64,000 bases of DNA from Mesonia aquimarina (lineage in GTDB: Bacteria > Bacteroidota > Bacteroidia > Flavobacteriales > Flavobacteriaceae). Positions 42,837 through 51,141 of the stretch are shown piece by piece. The notes below the pieces were generated by a model. That model worked only from the letters and a program-made list of their open reading frames with translations. It was not told the DNA's origin and did no database searches. The DNA is taken from NCBI RefSeq assembly GCF_003667275.1, contig NZ_RCNV01000001.1, positions 1 through 64,000 on the forward strand, in the 5' to 3' direction. The position numbers were made by a program, and so were the translations under genes. Every line of letters begins with the position of its first letter. Position 1 is the stretch's first letter.

Positions 42837-44420
42837 TCATTTTTCAAATATCGACCTCGCCTCCTCATAAACCCGCTCAAAATTAGTTTCTAAATCAACT
42901 TGGGTAAATTGCTTTGATTCCTCGGGAAGCTCTCGCTGAATCTGCTGCAATTTAAACTGCACTTTTTTATCCTTCCCATCGGCATAGGTTATAAACTCGC
43001 CCTGTTTCAAGCGAAAGAATACATCTGCCCGGATTTTAGGGATTTCCTTTTCCCCTGTGGTTATGCGGGTATCAAAATCAAGGTTATGCCCACGGCTCAC
43101 GCTTTTGGTAGGATCCTTTATAATCTCAAAAAAGCGTTCGTAATATTTGGCGGTGTCCGGGTCATTTACCTTACCGAAAAACTGGTAGGAAAGGTTGCTC
43201 AAGATCGCCTTGCTTGCCTTATCGCCGTACATCATATCGTTCTGTATCTTGTCCTGCATCACGTAGATGGTGGCAATGTCATAACTCCGCAAAGTTGCCG
43301 GAATCCGGTGCATATTCAATAGCCGTATGGTCGGGGCTTCTTCCATCAACAGAAACGATGGTTTGGAATTGCGCACACTCATTTGTTTGGTGATCGTATG
43401 GATTATTGTTGCAATGACGGGCGAATAGGAGGTTTCAAATTTTGGATTGTTCACAATCGAAATTACCGCAGGGTTATCTTCATTATTGATGTTGAGCGGC
43501 ACTTCGTCTGCGGATAATGCCATAAAGATACGTTGGGTGCTTATCCGTTTTAGTGCATTGGCCAAGGTGCTTTTTACACCGGCGGTCTGCCGTTCGGAAT
43601 CCTTTCCGCTTATAAAAGCGTCCGCCATTGCCCGTACTGTTGTGTTGGTTTCCAAAAACTGGATGAGACTGTCCGTGTCCAGATACTGATAAATGGCGAT
43701 CAGATGCGGCAGGGTACAGAATTTTGGATAAGAGGTTTTTAGCTTCCAGATCAGTCCACCAATCAATCCTTCCGCAGCATCATTGAAAAATTTGGTCGTT
43801 CCCGAAGTTCCGGACTCCCTTTGCTCCAACAAGTTCTCGATCAGCACCCGGGAAACCTCGTTTACGCTTTCCTCGTTCTCTAAATACCGTGGGGCAATAG
43901 GATTGACCCTATGTATAATTTTATCAAAGGAAATCACTTTAAAAGGGATGTCACTATCCTTGAAAAGCGGATAAGCCATTTCCGTCAACTCAAAATCTTT
44001 GTAGTCGTGAATGATCCCGCAAAAGCCCTCTTTTTGGAAATGTTTCAGGAAACCATAAACTACGCTCTCGGTCTTGCCACTTCCGGCAGATCCTATGATG
44101 GATGCTCCACGTTTTACATTTTCCAATGTAAAACTTTCCTTGCTCGTTGCAAAGCTTACACGATACTTGCTCTCGGCACTTTTTGGCTCGTCCGTTTTGT
44201 GCAAAAAAACGTACAGTCCCGTATTAATTAGCATCAGCGGGCAAACCAGAATCAATGAAATCAAAATCAGTTCATTGTTGCTCGATTGGTAAAACACCAG
44301 AACCCCAAGTAAAATCACGTTTAAAATAAAGGCATAACGCGTCAACCTGTACAGCATATAAAATAGCGTACTTGTTAAACCAATGATTGCGAGTACCGTT
44401 GTAAGGTTGTCCAGTTGCAT
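42837..44420 (-). CDS. mobC: Type IV coupling protein MobC (TraD/VirD4-like)
   Basis: The 527-residue ATPase has two or three N-terminal helices, Walker A ASIIGSAGSGKTESVVYG (about 110-127) and Walker B KPSFLLMEEAPTIRLL. It joins the relaxosome to the transfer channel. It is the last gene of the mobA-mobB-mobC operon on the - strand. The C-terminal tail (VDLETNFERVYEEARSIFEK) is typical of the Bacteroidetes form. Confidence 0.92.
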   Translation of the reverse strand: MQLDNLTTVLAIIGLTSTLFYMLYRLTRYAFILNVILLGVLVFYQSSNNELILISLILVCPLMLINTGLYVFLHKTDEPKSAESKYRVSFATSKESFTLENVKRGASIIGSAGSGKTESVVYGFLKHFQKEGFCGIIHDYKDFELTEMAYPLFKDSDIPFKVISFDKIIHRVNPIAPRYLENEESVNEVSRVLIENLLEQRESGTSGTTKFFNDAAEGLIGGLIWKLKTSYPKFCTLPHLIAIYQYLDTDSLIQFLETNTTVRAMADAFISGKDSERQTAGVKSTLANALKRISTQRIFMALSADEVPLNINNEDNPAVISIVNNPKFETSYSPVIATIIHTITKQMSVRNSKPSFLLMEEAPTIRLLNMHRIPATLRSYDIATIYVMQDKIQNDMMYGDKASKAILSNLSYQFFGKVNDPDTAKYYERFFEIIKDPTKSVSRGHNLDFDTRITTGEKEIPKIRADVFFRLKQGEFITYADGKDKKVQFKLQQIQRELPEESKQFTQVDLETNFERVYEEARSIFEK

Positions 44421-44429
44421 AACTAAGAT

Positions 44430-45461
44430 TTAGATTCCGATGGAACTTGATTTGATGGCCACATCCAAACCCTTGCGCAGCTTATTGAAAACCTTTAGGG
44501 CAAGCTGTGCTTGATTGGTCGGGATACTTGGCATTATCGGGATACCCGTTTCCCGCATCAACTTAAAAGCAATCGCTTTTTCATTGGTGGGCAGTTTCAT
44601 CAACGAGGCAAAATAGATTTTTGGGTTTTTAATAAAATCCTTCCTCGCCTTGTAGGTTTCTGCGAAGTTTCTTTGGTAGCCAAACGTCCTGTCAAAGGTC
44701 TTTTCGGCATTTTCAAAAAACTTGTCCCGGTCGAAACCCCGTTTGACTTTCTTACCGTTCATCTCGACATCGGAGGCTTTGTATTTGCTCCCGGGCGAAA
44801 GACTGAACGAATTGGAAGCGTCTTTCCGGCTCACGACGATGTGGATATGACTTTGGTTTCCGGCCTTGGGCATTCCCTGGACGATCCGTTTGCCATCCTG
44901 TTGGTGTGGCGCTTGGCGTTCCAGTTTTGCGATTTCTTTTTCTCGTTTCCTAACACTTCCTTCCATCGAGCCGCTTTCAATACTTCGGATCTCGTTTTTC
45001 AGCTGAAGTATTTTGGTGGCAAAGGGTTGGTTTTCCTTGATCTGTTTGTCGGTTCCCTTAAAGGTTCGTTGGTGTTCAATTTTTGCATAATATTTTATAT
45101 CATCGATATTGACTGGCCGCCCATTGATTTTCCGGTTGAATGATGCTACATAATCTTTCATCAGCTCACGGGTGTACTTTTTTAAATCTTCGCTGCTGTT
45201 CTGCAATCTGTTTAATTCATACTTCGACGGACTGACCGTAATTGAATAAAATTTAGGTTCTTTCTTTTTTAATTTTGCACCGTTTCCATCAATATCTTTT
45301 ACCACTTCTTCCGCTGAAAACTCATCGCCATATTGATTGAAAAAGTGTTCCATCTCTTCCTGTTCCAGACCTTGATTTTCCTTTTCCAAATAGCCCACAA
45401 AATCGCCTGAACTTTGTGAATAATTTCCTCCTAATTTTTGGGGTGTGATCGTGATATACAT
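44430..45461 (-). CDS. mobB: Relaxase MobB (MOBP-like, Bacteroidetes type)
   Basis: The 343-residue relaxase begins MYITITPQKLGGNYSQSSGD and has KFYSITVSPSKYEL, DIKYYAKIEHQRTFKG with a candidate catalytic Tyr pair, and the metal-binding QSHIHIVVSRKDASN (HxH). It nicks oriT and leads the strand into the recipient. The gene is between mobA (11-base gap) and mobC (9-base gap). The dense antisense frame opposite (44511-45143) is an overlap artefact. Confidence 0.9.
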   Translation of the reverse strand: MYITITPQKLGGNYSQSSGDFVGYLEKENQGLEQEEMEHFFNQYGDEFSAEEVVKDIDGNGAKLKKKEPKFYSITVSPSKYELNRLQNSSEDLKKYTRELMKDYVASFNRKINGRPVNIDDIKYYAKIEHQRTFKGTDKQIKENQPFATKILQLKNEIRSIESGSMEGSVRKREKEIAKLERQAPHQQDGKRIVQGMPKAGNQSHIHIVVSRKDASNSFSLSPGSKYKASDVEMNGKKVKRGFDRDKFFENAEKTFDRTFGYQRNFAETYKARKDFIKNPKIYFASLMKLPTNEKAIAFKLMRETGIPIMPSIPTNQAQLALKVFNKLRKGLDVAIKSSSIGI

Positions 45462-45472
45462 AGCTCAAAAAT

Positions 45473-45853
45473 TTATAGTTCTTTACTTTGGTTTTGCTTT
45501 TCTCGGAAACGTACTTCCTTCTTTTCTTCCACAAATTTCTTCTCTAAGATCAAGGGTTTCTTTTTGGGTACTTCGGTCTGAAAAAGGGATTCGATCATCG
45601 CCACGGTGGGTTTGGTTTGGGTCTTTTCCATATCCCTCATTATGGCGATTACCGCATTGATCCGTTTCTTTAAATTTGCCTCGATCGTCCTTCCGGTCGG
45701 GCCCAGTTTTTCCCGTGGGGATATTTCGTTGTAGAAGAAAAAATCGAGCATCACAGCCATTGCCTCGGTGTGTGATTTGAAGTGTGCTCTTGAAAATTGC
45801 TGGAAACGCTTGGCGGTTTCCTTTTTGAATCTAATGCCTATAAATGAGTCCAT
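45473..45853 (-). CDS. mobA: Mobilisation protein MobA (oriT accessory DNA-binding protein)
   Basis: The 126-residue protein starts MDSFIGIRFKKETAKRFQQF and has a ribbon-helix-helix-like N-terminus and long basic helices (FKSHTEAMAVMLDFFFYNEI, RTIEANLKKRINAVIAIMRD). It matches MobA/relaxosome accessory proteins placed before mobB in Bacteroidetes elements. The upstream 544-base gap holds repeated TTTGTCGCAAA dyads and stem-loops, the likely oriT and autoregulatory region. Confidence 0.88.
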   Translation of the reverse strand: MDSFIGIRFKKETAKRFQQFSRAHFKSHTEAMAVMLDFFFYNEISPREKLGPTGRTIEANLKKRINAVIAIMRDMEKTQTKPTVAMIESLFQTEVPKKKPLILEKKFVEEKKEVRFREKQNQSKEL

Positions 45854-45861
45854 AATTCGCC

Positions 45862-46046
45862 GATTTGTCGCAAATCCTTCCCTAAAAATGGGCGCTCACA
45901 GGGCGTTTGTCGCAAATTGTAGAAATCTAAATAATCGAATAATTTTTAAGTATTTAAAAATCAGATTATTAACAAGGAAAAGGAGTACTTAACATCGCAT
46001 CGCGTGTTACCCTCTTGCTACTCCTTTTCGTTCGCCACGGGCGAAC
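45862..46046. other. Candidate origin of transfer (oriT) region
   Basis: Directly upstream of mobA: GATTTG-TCG-CAAATC (45862-45876), a second TTTG-TCG-CAAA (45906-45916), a 10-base perfect inverted repeat AAAAGGAGTA/TACTCCTTTT (45978-45987 and 46019-46028), then GTTCGCC-ACG-GGCGAAC (46030-46046). Dense dyads beside the relaxase operon are what oriT regions look like. The nic site itself is not identifiable by eye. The rest of 45854-46397 is AT-rich with no gene. Confidence 0.55.
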
Positions 46047-46302
46047 AAAAATTTCGTACAATCTGGCTAAAAGCCAATTGCCAATTTCAGGGAAAAAATT
46101 TCCCGTTATGTGATTTTTCGATGGGCAGGGTTATCGGCGAAAGTCAAAAAATGGATACCCCTGCGTAAAATTGAATGCTGAATTTCAGCGAAATAAAGAT
46201 AGGTATTTTTCAACTTATGGGATATAATTTTCTTAAAAAATAGCTTCTTTTTTTAGAAAAAGTATTAAATTTAAACAGTAGACCTTTCAAGGTCTAAAGA
46301 AC

Positions 46303-46342
46303 AAAGGGAAAATTCAGGTAACAGCGAATTTTCCCTTTTTAG
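46303..46342. terminator. Strong 13-bp terminator hairpin between mob and ssb units
   Basis: AAAGGGAAAATTC (46303-46315) pairs perfectly with GAATTTTCCCTTT (46326-46338), continuing in T on the + strand. A second dyad AGACCTT/AAGGTCT is at 46280-46295. It lies 56 bases past the - strand gene ending at 46398, which it probably terminates, though the T-run favours + strand termination. Confidence 0.6.
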
Positions 46343-46397
46343 TTATTATATGTACCCCTGAAATTTCAAAGGTTTTTCCATTCCTATTTAGACAATT

Positions 46398-46595
46398 TCA
46401 AATATTAAACACATAGGTATAACTGTACAGATTCCGTAGTGCTTCCTCTTCGATCATCACATCAAAATTGGTGCAATGTTCTTTGGCATATTTTCGGATA
46501 TCATCTCCAAATTTATGCTCAACGTCCTTTTTTGAACTTTTTAAAAGGCGCTCTTGGGCTTCCCCGTTCAGGTCTGAAAAATTTAGATAGATCAT
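46398..46595 (-). CDS. Hypothetical ICE protein, 65 residues
   Basis: A small acidic protein: MIYLNFSDLNGEAQERLLK, VEHKFGDDIRKYAKEHCTN and EEEALRNLYSYTYVFNI. I recognise no family, but small proteins of this kind sit beside DUF6876 and ssb genes in Bacteroidetes ICEs. It is 20 bases after the DUF6876 gene in the same operon, ahead of a terminator, which supports expression. Confidence 0.65.
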   Translation of the reverse strand: MIYLNFSDLNGEAQERLLKSSKKDVEHKFGDDIRKYAKEHCTNFDVMIEEEALRNLYSYTYVFNI

Positions 46596-46615
46596 AATTT
46601 TTAGGTTTTGAAGGG

Positions 46616-46996
46616 TTAGTATTCGCTCGGTAACATCAACGTATTATCCACAAAAAATAACCTTAATTCATCAAGTGGAAAATCCGTTACATTGTATCGG
46701 TGGGTTTCAAAAATATTTCCATTGCCATCACTATAAATTATCTCGGCTTCATAGCCTGAATAATCCTGTTTTTCCTTGGGCAACCTTTTAAAGTCGATGG
46801 TTACAAAATAGCTTTTGCCCATCAAGGTTTTGGCAAATGCGGAGGTATCGGTTATCAGCCAAAAGCATTCCGCAGCTTCCGCCAAATATTTCAGTCCGTT
46901 GGTGTATCGGGTTCTTAATAATGGGATTTGAAACACGGTTTCTGAACCGTGAAAATGTTGTAATCCCTCTTTGATTTCGTTAACTTGTGCTTTCAT
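46616..46996 (-). CDS. DUF6876-like ICE protein
   Basis: The 126-residue protein fits the DUF6876 pattern: GLQHFHGSETVFQIPLLRTR, YTNGLKYLAEAAECFWLITD, VTIDFKRLPKE and IIYSDGNGNIF then FPLDELRLFFVDNTLMLPSE. Genes of this family are standard passengers of Bacteroidetes conjugative elements; no function is known. It follows ssb by about 85 bases on the same strand. Confidence 0.78.
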   Translation of the reverse strand: MKAQVNEIKEGLQHFHGSETVFQIPLLRTRYTNGLKYLAEAAECFWLITDTSAFAKTLMGKSYFVTIDFKRLPKEKQDYSGYEAEIIYSDGNGNIFETHRYNVTDFPLDELRLFFVDNTLMLPSEY

Positions 46997-47081
46997 TGTT
47001 ATCTAATTTTAATTAATGGATAATGAAAAAGAGGGCGAAACTTTAGACGGAAACGCCCTCTTTATTTTTAAATTAATCGGC

Positions 47082-47429
47082 TTAACTATTGCCGTCCTTA
47101 GTACCTAACAAAAGAATTTCATTGGCTTCCACTTCGGTAACATATCTTTTGATACCGTCCTTGTCCTCGTAGCTTCGGGATTTCAGTTTTCCCGTTACCC
47201 CGATTTCTTTGCCCTTTCCGGCATATTTCTCGATGATTTCGGCAGTTTTGCCCCAGGCTACTATCGTGTGCCATTCGGTATTTTGGATTTTTTCGCCCTC
47301 GCTGTTTTTGTAATACTCATTTGTGGCGAGTGAAAGACGGGCTACCTTTTTACCGCTTTCAAGGTTCGTAATGGTTGGCTCCTGTCCAACGTTTCCGATC
47401 AACTGTACGTGATTTTTTAAAGTACTCAT
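47082..47429 (-). CDS. ssb: Single-stranded DNA-binding protein
   Basis: The 115-residue OB-fold protein starts MSTLKNHVQLIGNVGQEPTI, has ARLSLATNEYYKNSEGEKIQ, TEWHTIVAWGKTAEII and GKLKSRSYEDKDGIKRYVTE. The frame extends upstream to 47660 without a stop, but the extra 77 Lys-rich residues have no SSB character, so the start at 47429 fits the family. It lacks the acidic SSB tail of cellular copies and likely coats the transferred strand in ICE transfer. Confidence 0.88.
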   Translation of the reverse strand: MSTLKNHVQLIGNVGQEPTITNLESGKKVARLSLATNEYYKNSEGEKIQNTEWHTIVAWGKTAEIIEKYAGKGKEIGVTGKLKSRSYEDKDGIKRYVTEVEANEILLLGTKDGNS

Positions 47430-47851
47430 AATAAAAGATTTAAAGATTAATTGAAATGCTACCCGAGACCCATTCGGATAGTTTACGTTTATGTTTTTTT
47501 GAAGTGATTTACTTATTATATCCAGAGCGTTTTCCTTTTTTTGTTTTTTTAGTCCCGCTTCCTTTTTGATGTTTTTGTAAGATTTCATACTATTCAGTTT
47601 AGATTTACTTCCCATAGAGCCGTCCGCTGTTACCTTTTTTTGTTGCTGATACATTTTCAATATTTGGAATTAATAAGGACTTATAAAAGGGAGGTACGAC
47701 CGGTTATGCAGTCCGTTTAACTTCCAAATGTTGGTATTTTGCTTACAAAAAAACGGTTGGGACAGCGGCGGTGCGGGAGTAGGTCTAAATGCCTTTTGTG
47801 AAGTACAAAAACATAGGAGGCGGGACTAAATTATAAATGGAATTCCGATGA

Positions 47852-48241
47852 AAAGCGGACTCCGTTCACGGTTTCGTATTGGAATGGAGTGCGCTTCCCG
47901 GCAGCGCGGGAAGGGCAAACGGAACGGAAAGTAGCAATCGGGGACGGTGTCCAAGACCTTTGTAGGGAAGCGCTTTGCCCGGAATGTAGCTTTTCGCGGA
48001 ATGGAGCGGCAATGTGCTGACCGGCTTATGAAAACAGTTTATCCTTTGAAGTAGGATTTAAAGCGGACTTGACTTCAAAGATGTAGATGGGAATGGAGTT
48101 TGGCCGCTTCCCGACCTTTCTCGGGAATGGGCGGGCAAGTGGAATGGAAATCGAAAGCTTTGGAGTTGTGTCCAAGACCTTTTTAATGAAGCGCTTTTCC
48201 CGAAATGAAGCTTTTTCTGCGGAATGCAGGGGAATGGCTGA
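47852..48241. repeat. Two diverged tandem copies of a structured non-coding unit
   Basis: Unit A (47852-48020) and unit B (48060-48241) share AAGCGGACT, GGAATGGAGT, GTGTCCAAGACCTTT, AAGCGCTTT, and GCGGAATG in the same order with a period of about 208 bases. Both contain a CTTCCCG..CGGGAA hairpin with a changed loop (GCAGCG against CCTTTC), so the stem is kept. The 47430-48360 gap has no convincing gene. Non-coding RNA, recombination site or origin are options. Confidence 0.65.
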
Positions 48242-48360
48242 ATAAGGTAAGAAACATAGCATTCATTCCAATTCATTAACTAATGAAGATTTAAGGTCTA
48301 TCAGTTAATAGATTTTTAAGATATTTGTTAATCAAAATATAATAAAAATCAAAACTATAT

Positions 48361-50880
48361 ATGAATATATTTAAGAAAAAATTAGAAGACACATCTCCAA
48401 AGGAATTAAATTTTGAACCGATAGAATTATTTCAAGATTTGTTTCATAAGGAGGGATACGCGTATTTAAGAGGAATACAGGAAGAGGTATTAAATTCTTG
48501 GCATAGCATAAGGGGTCAACGAGATGTTTTGTGCAAAATGAATACAGGGTCTGGAAAAACTCTGGTAAGCCTATTGATGCTGTACTCAAAAATGATTGAA
48601 GGAGTTGGTCCAAGTTTGTATCTATGTCCAGACAAACAATTATTAGAACAGGCAAAGTTGCAAGCGGATTTATATGGGATATCTGTCTGTGAAATTGAAT
48701 ATCACGGGCAAAGAAGTGTTTTTCCGGATGATTTTTTAAACTCAAAAGCCATCTTATTATGCACATTCCAAAAATTGTTCAATTCACGTTCCATTTTTGA
48801 AAGGGATAATATTGACGTTGGTTCAATCGTCCTTGATGATGCCCACGTCTGTCTTGACAAAGCTAGAGAAGCAACTACATTAAATATACCCTTCAAACAC
48901 GACTTGGCAGATAGGTTACTGAAGTTATTCGAAGAAGAACTGAAATACCAAGCCCCAGGAACTTATCACAGACTAATTCAAGGTGATCCGTATGCGAAAA
49001 TACTCAAAGTCCCTTATTGGGCTTGGTTAACTCGTATTAACGAGTTAATAAAACTAATAGGCAGTTTTAGTGAAGACAGAGAACTTATGTTCAAATGGGG
49101 TTTAATAGCTGACGACTTGAAATCTTACGATTGTTATGTCGGGCCCAAAGGAATTGAGATAGCACCATCCTATGTGCCATTTCATAATATTAGAGCTTTT
49201 AATGAGGCCAAACATAGATATATTTTATCTGCTACATTTGAAGATCAGATTGATTTAATTAAAGATTTAGGTATTAATATTAATAGTATAAAGAATGCCT
49301 TGATCCCTAAAGATCGTAAAGACGTTGGGCAAAGATTGATCCTTGCTCCTCAAAGATTTGATTCAAGAATAACAGATAAGCAGATTATGACATTGGCCAA
49401 AGAATATTCTGAATCTGGTATAAATGTAATGGTACTAACACCTTCCTCTAATAGGGCGACTAAATGGGAAGATTTTGGTGCAGAAATAATTAATAATGAT
49501 AATATAAATGAAGACATCGCCAAATTAAGAACTGAGAAAGGATTATTCTATGTTTTAGTTAATCGCTACGATGGGGTTGACTTGAATGGAGATATGTGCC
49601 GAGTTTTAATATTAGATGGTTACCCATCATTCAGTTCTTATGAACAACTTTATGCGGAATTACGCTTGGAATCTGTCAAGGCTTCTTTGAAAGCGCAGAT
49701 AATAGAACAAGGACTTGGTAGAGCTGTAAGATCAGGCAGCGATTATTGTACGGTTTATTTAATGGGTAAAGATTTACTGCAATTTGTGGGTAACAAATCA
49801 AACTTGCAATATTTCACACCAGTAACCCGAAAACAACTGAAACTTGGACTATCACTTCTAGATGATGAATCTACTGATAACTCTCTTCAGACTATTAGGG
49901 ATACCGCAAACTTATGCTTAGTTCAAGATATGAGCTGGAGGGAATATCATTCAGAAATACTGTCAAAAGTGGATGTTGAAAAAACTGACGAACGAATCAT
50001 AAAAAATCTAGAGGTTGCAGATTCTGAATCACAAGCAATCGAAAATTACAGAAGAAGGGATTTTGAAGGTGCATCGAAGCTAATATTAGATAAAATAGTT
50101 GATACGGTTGAATTGACCGACAAGCAGAAGGGCTGGTATTTTGAAAAAGCAGCTAATTATCTTCACTTAGATAATGCACCAAAATCAAATGACCTTCAAA
50201 TTAAAGCAGCACAAACAACTTCCCATATGCTGCAATCAAAAAATGGACATAGTTATACGAAAATTATGGCTAGTGAAGAGCAGGCATCTCAAGTTTTAAA
50301 TTTTATCAAGCAATTTGAGACTTCCCAAGACTTTAAAATGTATTTTGAAACCTTATTGGAAAATCTTCAATTTAGTCAAGATATACCTCATACGAAATTT
50401 GAGAATGCTTTTGCTGAAATAGGTAGGCTTATAGGTTTTTACACTCAGGAACCTGAAGCGGAATTTGGAAATGGCCCTGATGTACTATGGGTGATGACTG
50501 GAAATCATTACCTCGTTTTAGAAGCCAAGTCTAGAGCCATACACGATGAAATCACCAGAGATAATATTAATCAATTGTTAGGTTCAGGTGAATGGTTCAA
50601 AAAACTCTATGGGGGTGCTGCAAATTTTAATTTGGTTACCATTCAACCTCCAAATATAAAAGGATGGAATGTAAATACAAGTGAAAATACACGAGTGATT
50701 GATGAAGAATCATTAAATTTATTAAAAGATAATCTTAGAAGATTTGTTGATGGAATCAATAATTCAGGTTTCACGGCAACTAGTACTAAAGAAATAGCTA
50801 ACTTATTGGGCATACACAATTTAACGACAAACGGTTTTTTGAAAAGTTTCTTAAAACCTGTAATTTCTAAAAAAGGATAA
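48361..50880 (+). CDS. Helicase with C-terminal PD-(D/E)XK nuclease domain (putative defence protein)
   Basis: The 839-residue protein has an SF2 helicase core: Walker A MNTGSGKTLVSLLML (about 61-67), motif II IVLDDAH (DDAH in place of DEAH, about 160) and motif VI EQGLGRAVRSGS (about 450). A helical middle section follows. The C-terminus (about 675-750) has GPDVLWVM and HYLVLEAKSRA, a PD-(D/E)XK pattern D..EAK. Helicase-nuclease fusions of this shape are typical of anti-mobile-element proteins and of some restriction systems, but no methyltransferase or partner is adjacent. A tRNA gene starts 10 bases after the stop. Helicase call firm; nuclease call good; role inferred. Confidence 0.8.
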   Translation: MNIFKKKLEDTSPKELNFEPIELFQDLFHKEGYAYLRGIQEEVLNSWHSIRGQRDVLCKMNTGSGKTLVSLLMLYSKMIEGVGPSLYLCPDKQLLEQAKLQADLYGISVCEIEYHGQRSVFPDDFLNSKAILLCTFQKLFNSRSIFERDNIDVGSIVLDDAHVCLDKAREATTLNIPFKHDLADRLLKLFEEELKYQAPGTYHRLIQGDPYAKILKVPYWAWLTRINELIKLIGSFSEDRELMFKWGLIADDLKSYDCYVGPKGIEIAPSYVPFHNIRAFNEAKHRYILSATFEDQIDLIKDLGININSIKNALIPKDRKDVGQRLILAPQRFDSRITDKQIMTLAKEYSESGINVMVLTPSSNRATKWEDFGAEIINNDNINEDIAKLRTEKGLFYVLVNRYDGVDLNGDMCRVLILDGYPSFSSYEQLYAELRLESVKASLKAQIIEQGLGRAVRSGSDYCTVYLMGKDLLQFVGNKSNLQYFTPVTRKQLKLGLSLLDDESTDNSLQTIRDTANLCLVQDMSWREYHSEILSKVDVEKTDERIIKNLEVADSESQAIENYRRRDFEGASKLILDKIVDTVELTDKQKGWYFEKAANYLHLDNAPKSNDLQIKAAQTTSHMLQSKNGHSYTKIMASEEQASQVLNFIKQFETSQDFKMYFETLLENLQFSQDIPHTKFENAFAEIGRLIGFYTQEPEAEFGNGPDVLWVMTGNHYLVLEAKSRAIHDEITRDNINQLLGSGEWFKKLYGGAANFNLVTIQPPNIKGWNVNTSENTRVIDEESLNLLKDNLRRFVDGINNSGFTATSTKEIANLLGIHNLTTNGFLKSFLKPVISKKG

Positions 50881-50889
50881 TCTTTTAAA

Positions 50890-50976
50890 ATATAGGTGGT
50901 CGAGTGGTCTAAGGCACCTGATTGAAGATCAGGCGTACGGGAAACTGTACCGGGAGTTCGAATCTTCCTCTATCCG
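50890..50976 (+). tRNA. Class II tRNA with GAA (Phe) anticodon and Ser-like body
   Basis: D-arm GTCGAGTGGTCTAAGGC, anticodon stem CCTGA/TCAGG around loop TTGAAGA (anticodon GAA), long variable arm with a 6-pair stem (GTACGG/CTGTAC, one G-U pair) capped by GAAA, T-arm GGGAG/CTTCC around TTCGAAT, discriminator G (50976). The long arm and G73 are tRNA-Ser traits while GAA is the Phe anticodon. The acceptor stem has two mismatches (A1-C72, T2-C71) and one G-T pair, so the 5' end is damaged. Either a decayed tRNA or a recoding tRNA. Confidence 0.65.
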
Positions 50977-50994
50977 CAAATACGTAAGTATTAT

Positions 50995-51018
50995 AGCCCG
51001 CAGCTTCTGTTGCGGGCT
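50995..51018 (+). terminator. Hairpin after the tRNA
   Basis: AGCCCGCA (50995-51002) pairs with TGCGGGCT (51011-51018), 18 bases after the tRNA, followed by TGTTGG. The T-run is weak, so it may be a processing or weak terminator hairpin. Confidence 0.5.
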
Positions 51019-51141
51019 TGTTGGTTAAATCAAGACCTTGAAATGAAACACTTTTTTTGAATACAGCTTTTCCAACAACGTAAGAGAGGAATTAAGTGTA
51101 ATTTGTGTACCAATGAGTAGACACAACCTGATATTTAAAAA

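Noticed and set aside
44511-45143. 210-residue open frame on the + strand
   Set aside because: Lies wholly antisense to the relaxase mobB, which has clear motifs; composition reflects the opposite strand.
46030-46046. GTTCGCC-ACG-GGCGAAC as a terminator
   Set aside because: Run of T precedes rather than follows the stem on both strands; its place among dyads upstream of mobA fits oriT better.
47430-47660. 77-residue in-frame N-terminal extension of SSB
   Set aside because: No SSB homology, Lys/Ser-rich; the internal ATG at 47429 begins exactly at the conserved OB-fold start.
48026-48276. Two short - strand frames in the 47.8-48.3 kb repeat region
   Set aside because: They follow the repeat sequence and do not show the same protein in both copies, so the region looks non-coding.
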